From Streptomyces sp. NBC_01314 (lineage in GTDB: Bacteria > Actinomycetota > Actinomycetes > Streptomycetales > Streptomycetaceae), in assembly GCF_041435215.1 (NCBI RefSeq), contig NZ_CP108394.1, forward strand, positions 6,510,001 to 6,574,000: a stretch of DNA of 64,000 bases, given 5' to 3'. This document shows positions 43,649 through 52,624 of this stretch, one piece after another. The position numbers and the translations under genes were made by a program. How positions within the stretch are numbered: position 1 is the first letter of the stretch; every line of letters starts with the position of its first letter. The notes under the pieces were generated by a model. The model saw only the letters and a program-made list of their open reading frames with translations. It searched no databases and was not told where the DNA came from.

Positions 43649-46600
43649 ATGAACGAGCCCGTTGGGTCGGACGCTGCCGCTCGGCCCGAAGGTGAGCCAG
43701 TATCTGGACCGGGGGCCACTTCCCAGGATGCGGCCGTCGGGGTCGCGACCGCCGCGGCCGGTGAAGCTGAGCGAGGATCGAGTACCTACGCGACCGGCGG
43801 TGGCGGCGTTTCGTTCGCGCACCGCGTCGCGGCTGTCTATCTCGCTGGCATGTTGACTGGCGAACGACGGGCGGAGGTCTCTGAGCTGCCGGTCCGGAGG
43901 GTGTCGTTCCAAACCGGTCCGGCGCACCCGGTGGATGATCTTCTGATCGAATGCGGCGATGAGGCAGCCGAAGTCATCCTTGCCGTGGCATGTCGAGCAA
44001 CGCCGAACTTCGTCCAGAGCCATGGCGACACGGTGAAGCTCGTCGGGTCGCTGCTCGCCGAGGTCGAGAAGTTCGACACCGACACTCGCCAGGTCGCCGT
44101 CGCGACCGCCGGTCGGTCCGATCAGTGGGACCAGCTTGCAACGCTCTGCGGCATCGCGCGTGCTCATGCCGACCCAGAGTCGTTCCAAGCGTCCATGAAC
44201 GTCGACGGCCGCTGGTCGAGGCCGGTGCGTAAGCGCCAGGAGCATTTCCTGGAGATGGTCGAGAAGGCCGTCGGAGACGACACAGCGCCGGAAGAGGTCC
44301 GGCGGCTGACGTGGCGGCTGCTTGGCCGGCTTCACATCCTCGGTTTCGCGGTTCAGAGCCCGGGCGAAGGCGACCGCGCGGCGGTCGCGACATCGCTGGA
44401 CGGCGTGGCCTCGGCTGCCGCCGATGGGGTGGCGGTCCGGGACCGGCTCGAGATCGAGGCGACCCGCTACGACGCGACCGGCGCCGTGGTGGACCTCAAG
44501 GTGCTCCGCCGGGACATTCACGTGGTCTTGGACTCGGCTGCGACTCGAAGTCGGCGGGCGTGGTCGGTGCTTGCCGAGCAACGCAAGTTGGCCGTTGCCG
44601 GTGTGCGGGCCACTATCGGTGATGAGTCATCTGGCGGGCCGGTCGAGATCTCGTTCGCCGACCGCCGCGAACAACTCGCTGAGGCCCTGCGCGAGGCTGG
44701 TACCCGTGTTTCGGCTCTGCTGGTATCCGGCGAGTCGGGCATCGGTAAGAGCGCATTGACGCTGTCGGCCGTTGCCGAGTTGGAAGCCGCAGACCCCGCA
44801 GGGTTCCAAGGGGTGGTGGTCAACTTCCGCAGCCTGCCACAGTCGAGCCTGGAGCTGCGTACTGCGCTCGGGATGTCGATGGAGGACGTGCTCGCGGAAT
44901 TGTCGGCACCTGCTCGGGTCTTGGTCATCGACGCGGCTGATGCTGCTCTGGAACGGTCTGCCGGCCTGTTGAGTGACTTGGTGCTGGCAGCGGCTGCGGC
45001 GGGCGTTGGGCTCGTGGCGGTGACATCCGACATGGCATCGGATTTCGTGCGGGAGCAGGTAGAGCTGGGGTTCACGAAGCCCATTTCATCTTTCGCGATG
45101 AGACCGTTGGGCGACGAGGACATCTCGATCGTCTCAGACCACTTTCCGCTTCTGCGTGCGGTCCTGCGAGACCTGTCGGCGAACTCGCTGCTGCGCAGGC
45201 CCGTTGTGCTGGACCTTTTGGCTCGGACAGGGGCGGAGCCAGACAGCTCACTGGGTGAGTGGGAGTGCCTTGAGCTGGTGTGGAGCAGGGTTGTTCGGGG
45301 CGATGGGCGCCCCGGTGTCGGTTCGGCGGAGGCACGTGAACGGACATTGCTCGCGGTGGCCGCGACGACGATGAAACTGCCCGAGGGCCGTCGGCCTGAT
45401 GCAGGCGTCGATGCTGCAGCGGTTGACATGCTGCGTCGGGATCATCTGCTCGCGCCAGCGAGCCCGTACCGGGGCCAGCCGGAATTCGCACACGACGAAG
45501 TCCGGCGGTACGCGACCGCCATCCTTCTCGTCCGTGGCCAGAGCCCGACCGAGTTGCTGCAGTCAGCTGGGGCGCCCAGGTGGGCGCTGTCGGCTACCAC
45601 TCTTGCGTGCAAGGGGCTACTGAAAGCACCCGACGCTCGGCCCGTTCGGAAGTTTGTCGAACTGCACTCGCAATTGCGGATGTTCGCGGCAGCACACGGA
45701 CCCCGGTGGACTGACGTCCCGGTGGAGGCGGTTCTGGAGACGCCGTTCGCGTATCAATGTCTGAAGTCAGCGTGCACGGATCAGTCGATCGACCTGGCGC
45801 TCGGCGACGTGGTTCGAGTCGTTCAGCAAAGGCACAAGGCCAACGGGCGGGTCGACCGTCTGATCACGAACCCCATTGTGCGGATTCTCCTCGACAACCA
45901 AAAGCCGTGGAACGTCTCGAAGGAGTCGTTCGAGCTGCTTGCGGACTGGCTGCAAGCCCTGTCCCTTGCGGACGTTCCGGCTGGTAACGAACTGCGAATC
46001 CGGCTGCGGGACCGTCTCCTCGCCTACTGGAACTCGCTCCCTCTACGCGAAACCAGCGGGGACCAACTGCCCGGGTCGAAGTCACAGCATCGCCGACGCC
46101 GACGCACGCTGGATCACCACCTGACCAAGGAAGAGTTCGTCGAAACGTTGGCACTGCTCGGACCGGACATCGACGATGCCATCGAAGCATGCCTTCGGGC
46201 CATCGCCGACGACGCACCAGCGTTCCTGGCTCCGGCTGTGGACTCGCCGTTGAGCGCCCGAGCCTTGGCCCAGAAGGACCCGGAACTATTGGCAACGTTG
46301 ATAGAGGCCTACTACATCGACGACGAGCCAAGCTGGCACCGAGATGAGGGTGTCCGGAGGCATCAGGGCCGGTGGAGCGGTATCGGACCACCGTTCTTCC
46401 AGTACTACTTCGGCGGGTTCTGGCAGCTGTTTCAGACAGCGTCGTTGTCGACCTCTGTGCGGGTGTTGAACAACATCTTGAACAGCGGTGCGCGGGCGCG
46501 CGTAGCAACGCTGTCGCGACATAGTTCGCCTGACGCCTTCGCTGGGCCCGCCGACGCCCGGAACGAAGACGCTGATGGCGAGACACAGAACGGAGAGAGT

Positions 46601-48751
46601 GAAAACCGCGGTGCGATTCTGAACCTTGACGGCACTGCCCGCCTGTACGTCGGCGACAGCCACGTGTGGAGCTGGTACAGGGGCACGTCGGTCGGCCCGT
46701 ACTCAGCGATGAGTGCGCTCCAGGCAATGGAACGCCTTGCCGACATGTGGTTGAGCCAGGGTGTGTCACCTAGAAGGGTCGTCGAAGTTCTCCTGAATGG
46801 CTGCGAGAACCTCGCAATTCCGGGGATGCTGTTCGGTCTGCTCGTGCGCCATATGGAGAACGTCGACACCGACCTCGACCCGTTCCTTGCCGAACCGGTC
46901 GTATGGAAGTTGGAGTTCGGTCGTACGATGCGGGAGTACTCAGGGCTGCGTGCAGCAACCGAAGGGCTCGCTAACCTCGAACGCCGCCAGTGGACACCGC
47001 GTGAGGTAGCCATGCGGTTGATGATGCGCGGTGGGCAGGAGCGTGCCGAGGCTTTGAAGAAGGTCGCCGACAAGCTTGTCGAGAACGGCGACCGTCTCGG
47101 CATTAGCCAGGAGGCAACGAAGAACTGGGCCGCCAGCCTGGACTGGGACCGGTACCGAATCAAGCAGCATGGCGATGAGATGTACATCGAGGTCGAACCG
47201 CCGCCTGAGCTGCGAGCCGCACAAGATGCGCACGAGGCTCACCAAGAGGTCGTGCAGACCAGCTTGCGGCTGCAGAATCGGTACTGGGGCTCGGCCAAGC
47301 ACGACGCCGAGTACGTGCCGCCCTCGTCGGAGGAGATCGCTGCGGACCTGGCGGCAGGCCGCGCCTTGCTTCAGTCCGATGAGGACCTGATGCCGAACCG
47401 GCCTGTGGACGCCGTTGCCCACGTCGTCCGAGCAGCCGTCGAACGAGCTGCCGTCGGCGATACAGACGCGCTGGGCAACGAAGCGCAGTTCGCAACGGAG
47501 CTCGTCATCGGTATCGCAGCGTCGTTCCAGGACGTTGAGGATCAGCGTCACGAGGACCAGTACTTCGACCTTGGTGCCGACCGAGCCGTGGCTCAAACCG
47601 TGCCCGCGTTCCTCACACCCGCACTGGCAGCGCCGCTGGAAGCCGCCGGCGGTTCGATCGAAGATGTTGCTGCAGCCGGTCTTGCGATGGCAGGCAAGGC
47701 GTCCTTGGAGACACGGCTGCACCTGGCGCGTGGATGCGATGTCGTCTGGGCGGCTCCATGCCACTTCGACCCTTGCATCCACCGGACTGCGTTGAACTGG
47801 TTGCTCGAGACCGCCCGTGGCGCAGAAATCGGTCCGTGGGACCAGGACGGCCAGCGATGGCCGAACGGTCAGATTGCGGGCGACGTTACCGAACGACTCC
47901 AAGAACTATCGGGTGACTCCCTCGACATCGCGGTTCTCGACGCAGCCATTCGCGGACTCGGTGTAGCCGCGTCGACAGACCACTGTTGCACAGACGACGC
48001 AACCACGCTCCTCGTCGAGTTCCTCGACGTCGAGCGACGCGCCATGGTCGCGCAGGAGAATGAAGGCTGGACCGCGGACGACCGCGGGACGCACACCCTC
48101 GTCGCCGCACGGGCCCTGCTCGAAGGCTTTGCGAAGAACAGTGACGCCGAACCGGTGCTCGAGCACCTCGACGCCCTTCGCGCAGATGCGGGACTGATGT
48201 CCAATTTCCTCCACGGTCTTGCCGCAGCAGGTGCAGAGAACGAACGGCTGGCCGAAGCTGCACGAGGTGTCTGGCCATCTCTGCTGCGCCACGCCGTTGG
48301 CTACCTGAGTGACGACCCGAACCCCTACCGCGACCATCACTGGGGCGACTGGGCTGCTGCTGCCCTGCTACCGGACCCTCTTCCGTGGGCGCACGGACTG
48401 TACAACGAGGTCGTCGGTGGACCCATCGACTGGGTCCGCGCTGAAGACCTCGTTGAGTCGATCGACGATTGGCTGCCGGTCGCTCGTGGGGAGGCCAAGT
48501 CCGTCGACGCGCTCATCGGCATCCTGCGGAAGCTCCCGGAGGAAGTGCAGGCCACCCGTGGCGTGCACTGGGTCTCCGACCTATGTATTCAAGATGGACG
48601 TGTCACGGTCAAACACTCGTGGTCTTCTAACAGCTGGCTCAAGGAAATTCGCAGAATGGCGGAGGAACTCGGCAAGTTGGACGAGTGGCAGATGCTCGTC
48701 GACTCCTTGGTCGTCGCCGGAAACGAGGGACTGGCGCCGTACAGCAGGTGA
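43649..48751 (+). CDS. Giant STAND NTPase, probable antiphage (Avs-like) protein with degenerate nuclease N-terminus
   Basis: A 1700-residue protein. Residues ~46-150 resemble the DUF4297/Mrr-like nuclease fused to defence STAND proteins: GGGGVSFAHRVAAVYLAGML, then VDDLLIECGDEAAE (D96, D97) and LAVACRATPNF. The last motif normally carries a catalytic lysine (QVKR-like), here VACR, so cleavage may be lost or altered. The ATPase has Walker A GESGIGKS (361-368, K367) and a Walker B-like VLVIDAADA near 425-433. The ~1200-residue C-terminus is helical and repeat-like, the usual sensor. GAGGAGC precedes the ATG. It stands alone after the IS pair in the region with the ubiquitin-like system. Family assignment is by motif order, not by search. 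Confidence 0.7.
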   Translation: MNEPVGSDAAARPEGEPVSGPGATSQDAAVGVATAAAGEAERGSSTYATGGGGVSFAHRVAAVYLAGMLTGERRAEVSELPVRRVSFQTGPAHPVDDLLIECGDEAAEVILAVACRATPNFVQSHGDTVKLVGSLLAEVEKFDTDTRQVAVATAGRSDQWDQLATLCGIARAHADPESFQASMNVDGRWSRPVRKRQEHFLEMVEKAVGDDTAPEEVRRLTWRLLGRLHILGFAVQSPGEGDRAAVATSLDGVASAAADGVAVRDRLEIEATRYDATGAVVDLKVLRRDIHVVLDSAATRSRRAWSVLAEQRKLAVAGVRATIGDESSGGPVEISFADRREQLAEALREAGTRVSALLVSGESGIGKSALTLSAVAELEAADPAGFQGVVVNFRSLPQSSLELRTALGMSMEDVLAELSAPARVLVIDAADAALERSAGLLSDLVLAAAAAGVGLVAVTSDMASDFVREQVELGFTKPISSFAMRPLGDEDISIVSDHFPLLRAVLRDLSANSLLRRPVVLDLLARTGAEPDSSLGEWECLELVWSRVVRGDGRPGVGSAEARERTLLAVAATTMKLPEGRRPDAGVDAAAVDMLRRDHLLAPASPYRGQPEFAHDEVRRYATAILLVRGQSPTELLQSAGAPRWALSATTLACKGLLKAPDARPVRKFVELHSQLRMFAAAHGPRWTDVPVEAVLETPFAYQCLKSACTDQSIDLALGDVVRVVQQRHKANGRVDRLITNPIVRILLDNQKPWNVSKESFELLADWLQALSLADVPAGNELRIRLRDRLLAYWNSLPLRETSGDQLPGSKSQHRRRRRTLDHHLTKEEFVETLALLGPDIDDAIEACLRAIADDAPAFLAPAVDSPLSARALAQKDPELLATLIEAYYIDDEPSWHRDEGVRRHQGRWSGIGPPFFQYYFGGFWQLFQTASLSTSVRVLNNILNSGARARVATLSRHSSPDAFAGPADARNEDADGETQNGESENRGAILNLDGTARLYVGDSHVWSWYRGTSVGPYSAMSALQAMERLADMWLSQGVSPRRVVEVLLNGCENLAIPGMLFGLLVRHMENVDTDLDPFLAEPVVWKLEFGRTMREYSGLRAATEGLANLERRQWTPREVAMRLMMRGGQERAEALKKVADKLVENGDRLGISQEATKNWAASLDWDRYRIKQHGDEMYIEVEPPPELRAAQDAHEAHQEVVQTSLRLQNRYWGSAKHDAEYVPPSSEEIAADLAAGRALLQSDEDLMPNRPVDAVAHVVRAAVERAAVGDTDALGNEAQFATELVIGIAASFQDVEDQRHEDQYFDLGADRAVAQTVPAFLTPALAAPLEAAGGSIEDVAAAGLAMAGKASLETRLHLARGCDVVWAAPCHFDPCIHRTALNWLLETARGAEIGPWDQDGQRWPNGQIAGDVTERLQELSGDSLDIAVLDAAIRGLGVAASTDHCCTDDATTLLVEFLDVERRAMVAQENEGWTADDRGTHTLVAARALLEGFAKNSDAEPVLEHLDALRADAGLMSNFLHGLAAAGAENERLAEAARGVWPSLLRHAVGYLSDDPNPYRDHHWGDWAAAALLPDPLPWAHGLYNEVVGGPIDWVRAEDLVESIDDWLPVARGEAKSVDALIGILRKLPEEVQATRGVHWVSDLCIQDGRVTVKHSWSSNSWLKEIRRMAEELGKLDEWQMLVDSLVVAGNEGLAPYSR

Positions 48752-48866
48752 CGTCTCAGGGGCCCTGCCCGCCCCTCGTGGGACTTCCGGATCCAGTAGG
48801 GCTTGGTCAGGTGCGCGCTGGACGGTACGAGCCGGGCTCGGCACCAGTACCTGGGGATCAATCGGT

Positions 48867-49502
48867 TCAACGGTGCGCGTCATCCCCGTGATGCTGTTTA
48901 TCAGCCAGCGTGTTCTCGATTTCCGTCAATTCCCGTTCACTGAGCAGTGATGCGAGCGGTCCGCTTTCGTCGGTGAATGTGACACGTGTTCCCGAAATGG
49001 AGATCCTCCGTACGAGGTTCTCTAGTGACAGTGGAAGTCTTGACACCGCTATGCGGTCTGTGACGCTTAGTGACGTATCTCCCCACGCGCATTTGTGGAG
49101 AAGAAAATTAAGAGCGCAATCCTGGCGTCCTGCCTCCGTTGCCCGATCACGAGCCAGGGCATCTCTGATCGCTCCGCTCAAAAACTCCTCAGTGCTCTTC
49201 CCTGCCGCTCTGGCACATGAGCGCATTCTTTTCCTGACCGCAGGTGCGAAGGGAATGCTCATCCGTAGCATACCGTCCGGACCAGGAAAGAGAGTGCACA
49301 GGACATCGATAGGCAGGGAGTCTTCAAGTCGCCGCCAAACCTTCTTGATGGCGTGTTCCTCGTCCTGTGCCGATACGAGAACGGCGATGCTCTTACCGTC
49401 GTGCGACGATGCCATCGGCATGCCGCTGACCTGTCGCGCAGTTTTCAACTCAACTCCGCTTACCGTCCGGGTCAAGATGATTTCGATGGCATGCAAGGGC
49501 AT
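48867..49502 (-). CDS. Unknown protein with a ribbon-helix-helix-like central segment
   Basis: A 211-residue protein, second gene of a two-gene operon. Residues ~85-120 (IPFAPAVRKRMRSCARAAGK, then STEEFLSGAIRDALARDRA) look like a ribbon-helix-helix DNA-binding unit. The N-terminal ~80 residues (AIEIILTRTVSGVEL, SIAVLVSAQDEEHAIKKVW) and the C-terminal ~75 are not recognised. Codons are more A/T-rich than the region average. It begins 12 bp after the stop of the Nudix-like gene. Function unknown; a regulator or antitoxin-like role is only a guess. Confidence 0.55.
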   Translation of the reverse strand: MPLHAIEIILTRTVSGVELKTARQVSGMPMASSHDGKSIAVLVSAQDEEHAIKKVWRRLEDSLPIDVLCTLFPGPDGMLRMSIPFAPAVRKRMRSCARAAGKSTEEFLSGAIRDALARDRATEAGRQDCALNFLLHKCAWGDTSLSVTDRIAVSRLPLSLENLVRRISISGTRVTFTDESGPLASLLSERELTEIENTLADKQHHGDDAHR

Positions 49503-49514
49503 GAGGACTCCAGG

Positions 49515-49976
49515 TCAGTAGAGCGAGATGGGGCCGTCGGGAATCCAACCTTCCACGTAGCCAGATACAAGAAGGGTCACGCCTTCCGGAGAGATCTCCT
49601 GGTGGCGGTATTTGAGCTCGTCGATTCCCCACCGAGTGTGTGACGGAGAGGCCAGCTGAAACAGATTTGACTCTTCGGGGCTGATCCGCACGATGAAAAC
49701 GCGAGAAACGGTCCGGCGGTCGTGTTCCCAGCAGTCGGACTCGACTGTTTCGTGAACTCCGTAGACAGTGCCGAAGCGGGGGTTCTCGATGCGAAACCGC
49801 TCAGCGAGATATTGAGCAGCTCCGTCATGAAAATCGGTTCCGGCGGCGAGCAACACCTGCGGGACCGTCCAGCCGCTGCAGCAGCCACCACACAGCATCA
49901 GGCGGTGCTGGTCGTCCAGGAGGAGCAGCAGGACGCGGCGGTCGACAGCCGGCTGCACGCTATGGGAGGTCGCCAT
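49515..49976 (-). CDS. Nudix-fold-like protein lacking the catalytic Nudix box
   Basis: A 153-residue protein. VLLLLLDDQHRLMLCGG, GWTVPQVLLAAGTDF and FGTVYGVHETVESD follow the strand order of Nudix hydrolases. The box itself, normally GxxxxxExxxxxxxREUxEExGU, reads GTDFHDGAAQYLAERFRI, so the metal-binding glutamates are absent and it is probably a binding protein. A cluster of small residues and two cysteines (CGGCC) sits in the first strand. It is the first gene of the pair with the unknown protein downstream. The start at 49976 is tentative. Confidence 0.5.
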   Translation of the reverse strand: MATSHSVQPAVDRRVLLLLLDDQHRLMLCGGCCSGWTVPQVLLAAGTDFHDGAAQYLAERFRIENPRFGTVYGVHETVESDCWEHDRRTVSRVFIVRISPEESNLFQLASPSHTRWGIDELKYRHQEISPEGVTLLVSGYVEGWIPDGPISLY

Positions 49977-50844
49977 GCCGTAAGCCTGCTTCGATTGCTA
50001 CTCAAGTAGCAAGTTGAATGCGGCTCCACGGGTGACTGCTTCATGCGGGCCGCATCAGATGTGCGCTGCGGTAGGCGGTCTGTCCTGCCTCGTGGGCGTG
50101 CACACGTGGCAGCGATTCGAGCCTTGCCCTGTCGTCCGTGAAACCTGCTATGAGCTGCGGAAACGCTGAAAAGGCGTTTGAGATTCGCGCTGCGGCGTTT
50201 TGGGGCTCCGCACGGCATCACGTCTGACCTGCGGCGACGGAATTTCCCACACATCCCACGAAGGCAACACGAAAGCGAGGGCTTGTGGGAAGCCTTGCTG
50301 GAAATCCGGACTGCGGATTTTCAACGAGGAGTGCAAGCCCGCTGGTCAGACGTGGTGCGATGCTCTCCGCACTGTTACCAGGACAGACAACATGATGTAC
50401 CAACGACCGACCAGGGACAGCGTAGCGGATGTGCGCCAGCGGCCGTCCTCTGTATAGGGCCGGAGAGCGGGACAGTGAGCTGGAGTGCGGACCGTTCTGT
50501 TCGCTGCGGCTGTTTGTGGGCCACTGGGCGCTGTCCCGCCGGCGGCTTGCATGGCAGGTCGCCCCTTGATCGTGGAGGTCGGGGCTCTTGCGATGCACGC
50601 AGGCCGGATGGTGCCGAAGCCATGGCCCATGTATGGCTTCAGGGGTGCGAGCCCGTCATCGTGATCGGCGAGGTCCCGCGCCGGTCCGCGCCCGGTTCGA
50701 CATACTTCCTGCCGTCATCGGCGCCTCTCGCCAGGTCATGGGCAGTCTCCGCACCCACGGCGCCGACGCCTGCGCGCGGCCGAGGCAAGGCAGTCAGTCC
50801 CCTGTTGTCGTGTCGACAGGCGCCTGCCGCGGCGCGAACGCGTA
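49977..50844. other. Long intergenic stretch without a recognisable gene
   Basis: These 868 bp separate the defence-like genes from the TetR/MDR locus. Open frames on both strands have no ribosome site and no family pattern. The base composition is uneven, with A/T-richer DNA up to about 50450 and normal Streptomyces GC afterwards, which may mark the right boundary of the acquired island. No terminal repeats or tRNA were found here. Confidence 0.5.
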
Positions 50845-51558
50845 CTACGGGCCGAGGGTGCCACTCTGGACGGTGCCCGAGCCGGTGCGTGACAGGCGGA
50901 CCATGGCGCGGTAGAGAGCAGTGGGCCTCGGGGCTTCGGGCACTGCGGGGATGGGTGCGCCGGGCGCGGCGTAGGAGCGGAGCATGTGGCCGACGAGGCG
51001 GCGCCAGGCGTCAGGGGCGTCATCACCGGCGGCGGCGATGACGCCGGCGTTGGCCATGAGCAGGATGACGAGGTCCTGGTGGGTGAAGTCGTCGCGCAGG
51101 TGTCCGCTGCTGCGGGCGCGGGCGATGAGTTCGAGGAACCCGTTGTGTGACTCGGCGCGGCGGGCTTCGAGCGCCTTGGCGGCGGGGAAGGTCATGGTCA
51201 GGACGTCGGCGAAGCCGCGGTCGGCGGCCTGCATGGCGCAGACGGCGTGGATGTAGCCGGTGAAGCCGTGCCAGGGCTCGGGGTCCGCGAGGGCCTCGGT
51301 GACGGCGTCGGCGTAGGCGTCCATGCGGTCGGCGAAGACCGCGTTGACGAGTTCCTCCCGGGTCGCGAAGCGCCGGCCGAGCGTGGCTTTGCCGACGCCT
51401 GCCTCGCGGGCGACGGAGGCCATGGACACGCCGAGCCCTTCGGTGGCGAAGAGGCGGCGAGCGGCGGCCAGGATGCGGTCGCGGTTGCGCTCGGCGTCGG
51501 CGCGCAGTCCCGTGCCGGGCTGCTGCCACGGCGTCTCGTCGGAGGGCGGGGAGTTCAT
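50845..51558 (-). CDS. TetR family regulator of the divergent quinone reductase operon
   Basis: A 237-residue TetR-type repressor. The helix-turn-helix is at residues ~25-70 (ILAAARRLFATEGLGVSMAS, VAREAGVGKATLGRRFATRE). The C-terminal domain is of the larger ligand-binding type (GYIHAVCAMQAADRGFADVL). It diverges from an MDR/SDR/DoxX operon across two matching palindromes. The ligand is probably an electrophile or quinone-like compound, by analogy with the enzymes controlled. Confidence 0.88.
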   Translation of the reverse strand: MNSPPSDETPWQQPGTGLRADAERNRDRILAAARRLFATEGLGVSMASVAREAGVGKATLGRRFATREELVNAVFADRMDAYADAVTEALADPEPWHGFTGYIHAVCAMQAADRGFADVLTMTFPAAKALEARRAESHNGFLELIARARSSGHLRDDFTHQDLVILLMANAGVIAAAGDDAPDAWRRLVGHMLRSYAAPGAPIPAVPEAPRPTALYRAMVRLSRTGSGTVQSGTLGP

Positions 51559-51573
51559 ACGCCCACTCTACCC

Positions 51574-51595
51574 AAGTGGAACGGGCGGACCGCTT
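51574..51595. promoter_or_regulatory. TetR operator candidate 1
   Basis: AAGTGGAAC (51574-51582) and GGACCGCTT (51587-51595) form an imperfect dyad with a 4-nt spacer and the same outer half-sites as candidate 2. It lies 16 bp from the TetR start codon. Confidence 0.5.
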
Positions 51596-51619
51596 CTGCT
51601 GTACGGTGGCCCGCAGTGG

Positions 51620-51641
51620 AAGTGGGCCGCCTGGTCCACTT
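51620..51641. promoter_or_regulatory. TetR operator candidate 2
   Basis: AAGTGGGCC (51620-51628) and GGTCCACTT (51633-51641) match in 8 of 9 positions around a 4-nt spacer. It lies 17 bp before the quinone reductase start, where bound repressor would block transcription. Centres of the two candidates are 46 bp apart. Confidence 0.65.
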
Positions 51642-51658
51642 ATTCGAAAGGCATGGGC

Positions 51659-52597
51659 ATGCGCGCTGTCACGCTCGAATCCGTCCCCTCGGCCCCGGCC
51701 GTGGCCGAGGTGGACACTCCTCGCCCGGAGGCCGGGGAACTGCTGGTCAAGGTGGCCGCCGCCTCCTTGAACGGCATCGACATCGCCACCGCCGCCGGTT
51801 ACACGCAAGCGTTTATGGAGCACCGGTTCCCGCTGGTCCTCGGCCAGGACTTCGCGGGCACCGTCGAGGCGCTCGGCGAGGGCGTGGAGGGCTTCGCGGT
51901 CGGCGACGCGGTCTTCGGTGTCGTGCTGAAGCCGTATCTGGGCGCCGGGTCGCTGGCCCAGTACGTCACCGTGGCCGCCGGCCACGGAGTCGCCCGCATC
52001 CCCGCGGGCGTGACAGCGGGGGACGCGGGCGCGCTGGGTGTGGCCGGGGCGACTGCCCTGGTGAGCCTGGACGCGGTGGCCCTGGCCGAGGGTGAGACGC
52101 TGCTGATCTCCGGGGCCTCCGGCGGCGTGGGTTCGCTGGCGGTGCAACTCGCCGCCGCCCGTGGGGTGAAGGTGATCGCGACCGCCCGCCCCGGCACGCA
52201 GACCGACTTCGTCAGCGGCCTGACCGGCGCGGAGGTGCACGTGGTCGACTTCACCGGTGACCTGGAGGGGCAGGTCGGTGCGATCGCCCCGGACGGTGTG
52301 GACGCGGTGCTGCACCTGGCGGGCGACGGCGCCCAGCTGGCCGCTCTGCTGCGGCCGGGTGGTCAGATCGCCTCTGCCACCGGCTTGACCCAGGACGACG
52401 TCAAGGGGCAGGAAGCCACGGTCCACACGATCATGGCCAACCCCGACGCCCGGATCCTGACCTCCCTGGCCGAGCGGGTCGCCTCCGGCGCGCTGCGTGT
52501 GCCGGTCACCGCCACCTATCCGCTGGAGCAGGCATCCGAGGCGTTCGCCGCCTTCGGCGCCGGCACCCCGGGCAAGATCGCCGTCTCCTGCTCCTGA
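51659..52597 (+). CDS. NADP-dependent quinone-oxidoreductase-like MDR protein
   Basis: A 312-residue zinc-free MDR reductase. MRAVTLESVPSAPAVAEV, LVKVAAASLNGIDIA and VLGQDFAGTVEALGEG form the first domain; LLISGASGGVGSLAVQLAA is the NADP-binding loop. I chose the ATG at 51659 because AAAGG lies 7 bp upstream of it, whereas the ATG at 51653 would be only 1 bp away. It is the first gene of an operon with an SDR and a DoxX gene. Confidence 0.9.
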   Translation: MRAVTLESVPSAPAVAEVDTPRPEAGELLVKVAAASLNGIDIATAAGYTQAFMEHRFPLVLGQDFAGTVEALGEGVEGFAVGDAVFGVVLKPYLGAGSLAQYVTVAAGHGVARIPAGVTAGDAGALGVAGATALVSLDAVALAEGETLLISGASGGVGSLAVQLAAARGVKVIATARPGTQTDFVSGLTGAEVHVVDFTGDLEGQVGAIAPDGVDAVLHLAGDGAQLAALLRPGGQIASATGLTQDDVKGQEATVHTIMANPDARILTSLAERVASGALRVPVTATYPLEQASEAFAAFGAGTPGKIAVSCS

Positions 52598-52624
52598 CCC
52601 ACGCCCAACGGAAGAGGAACAACC

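Noticed and set aside
50178..51041. 287-residue plus-strand frame
   Set aside because: Overlaps the TetR gene in antisense, has no ribosome site or family pattern, and its cysteine/arginine-rich composition is non-coding in character.
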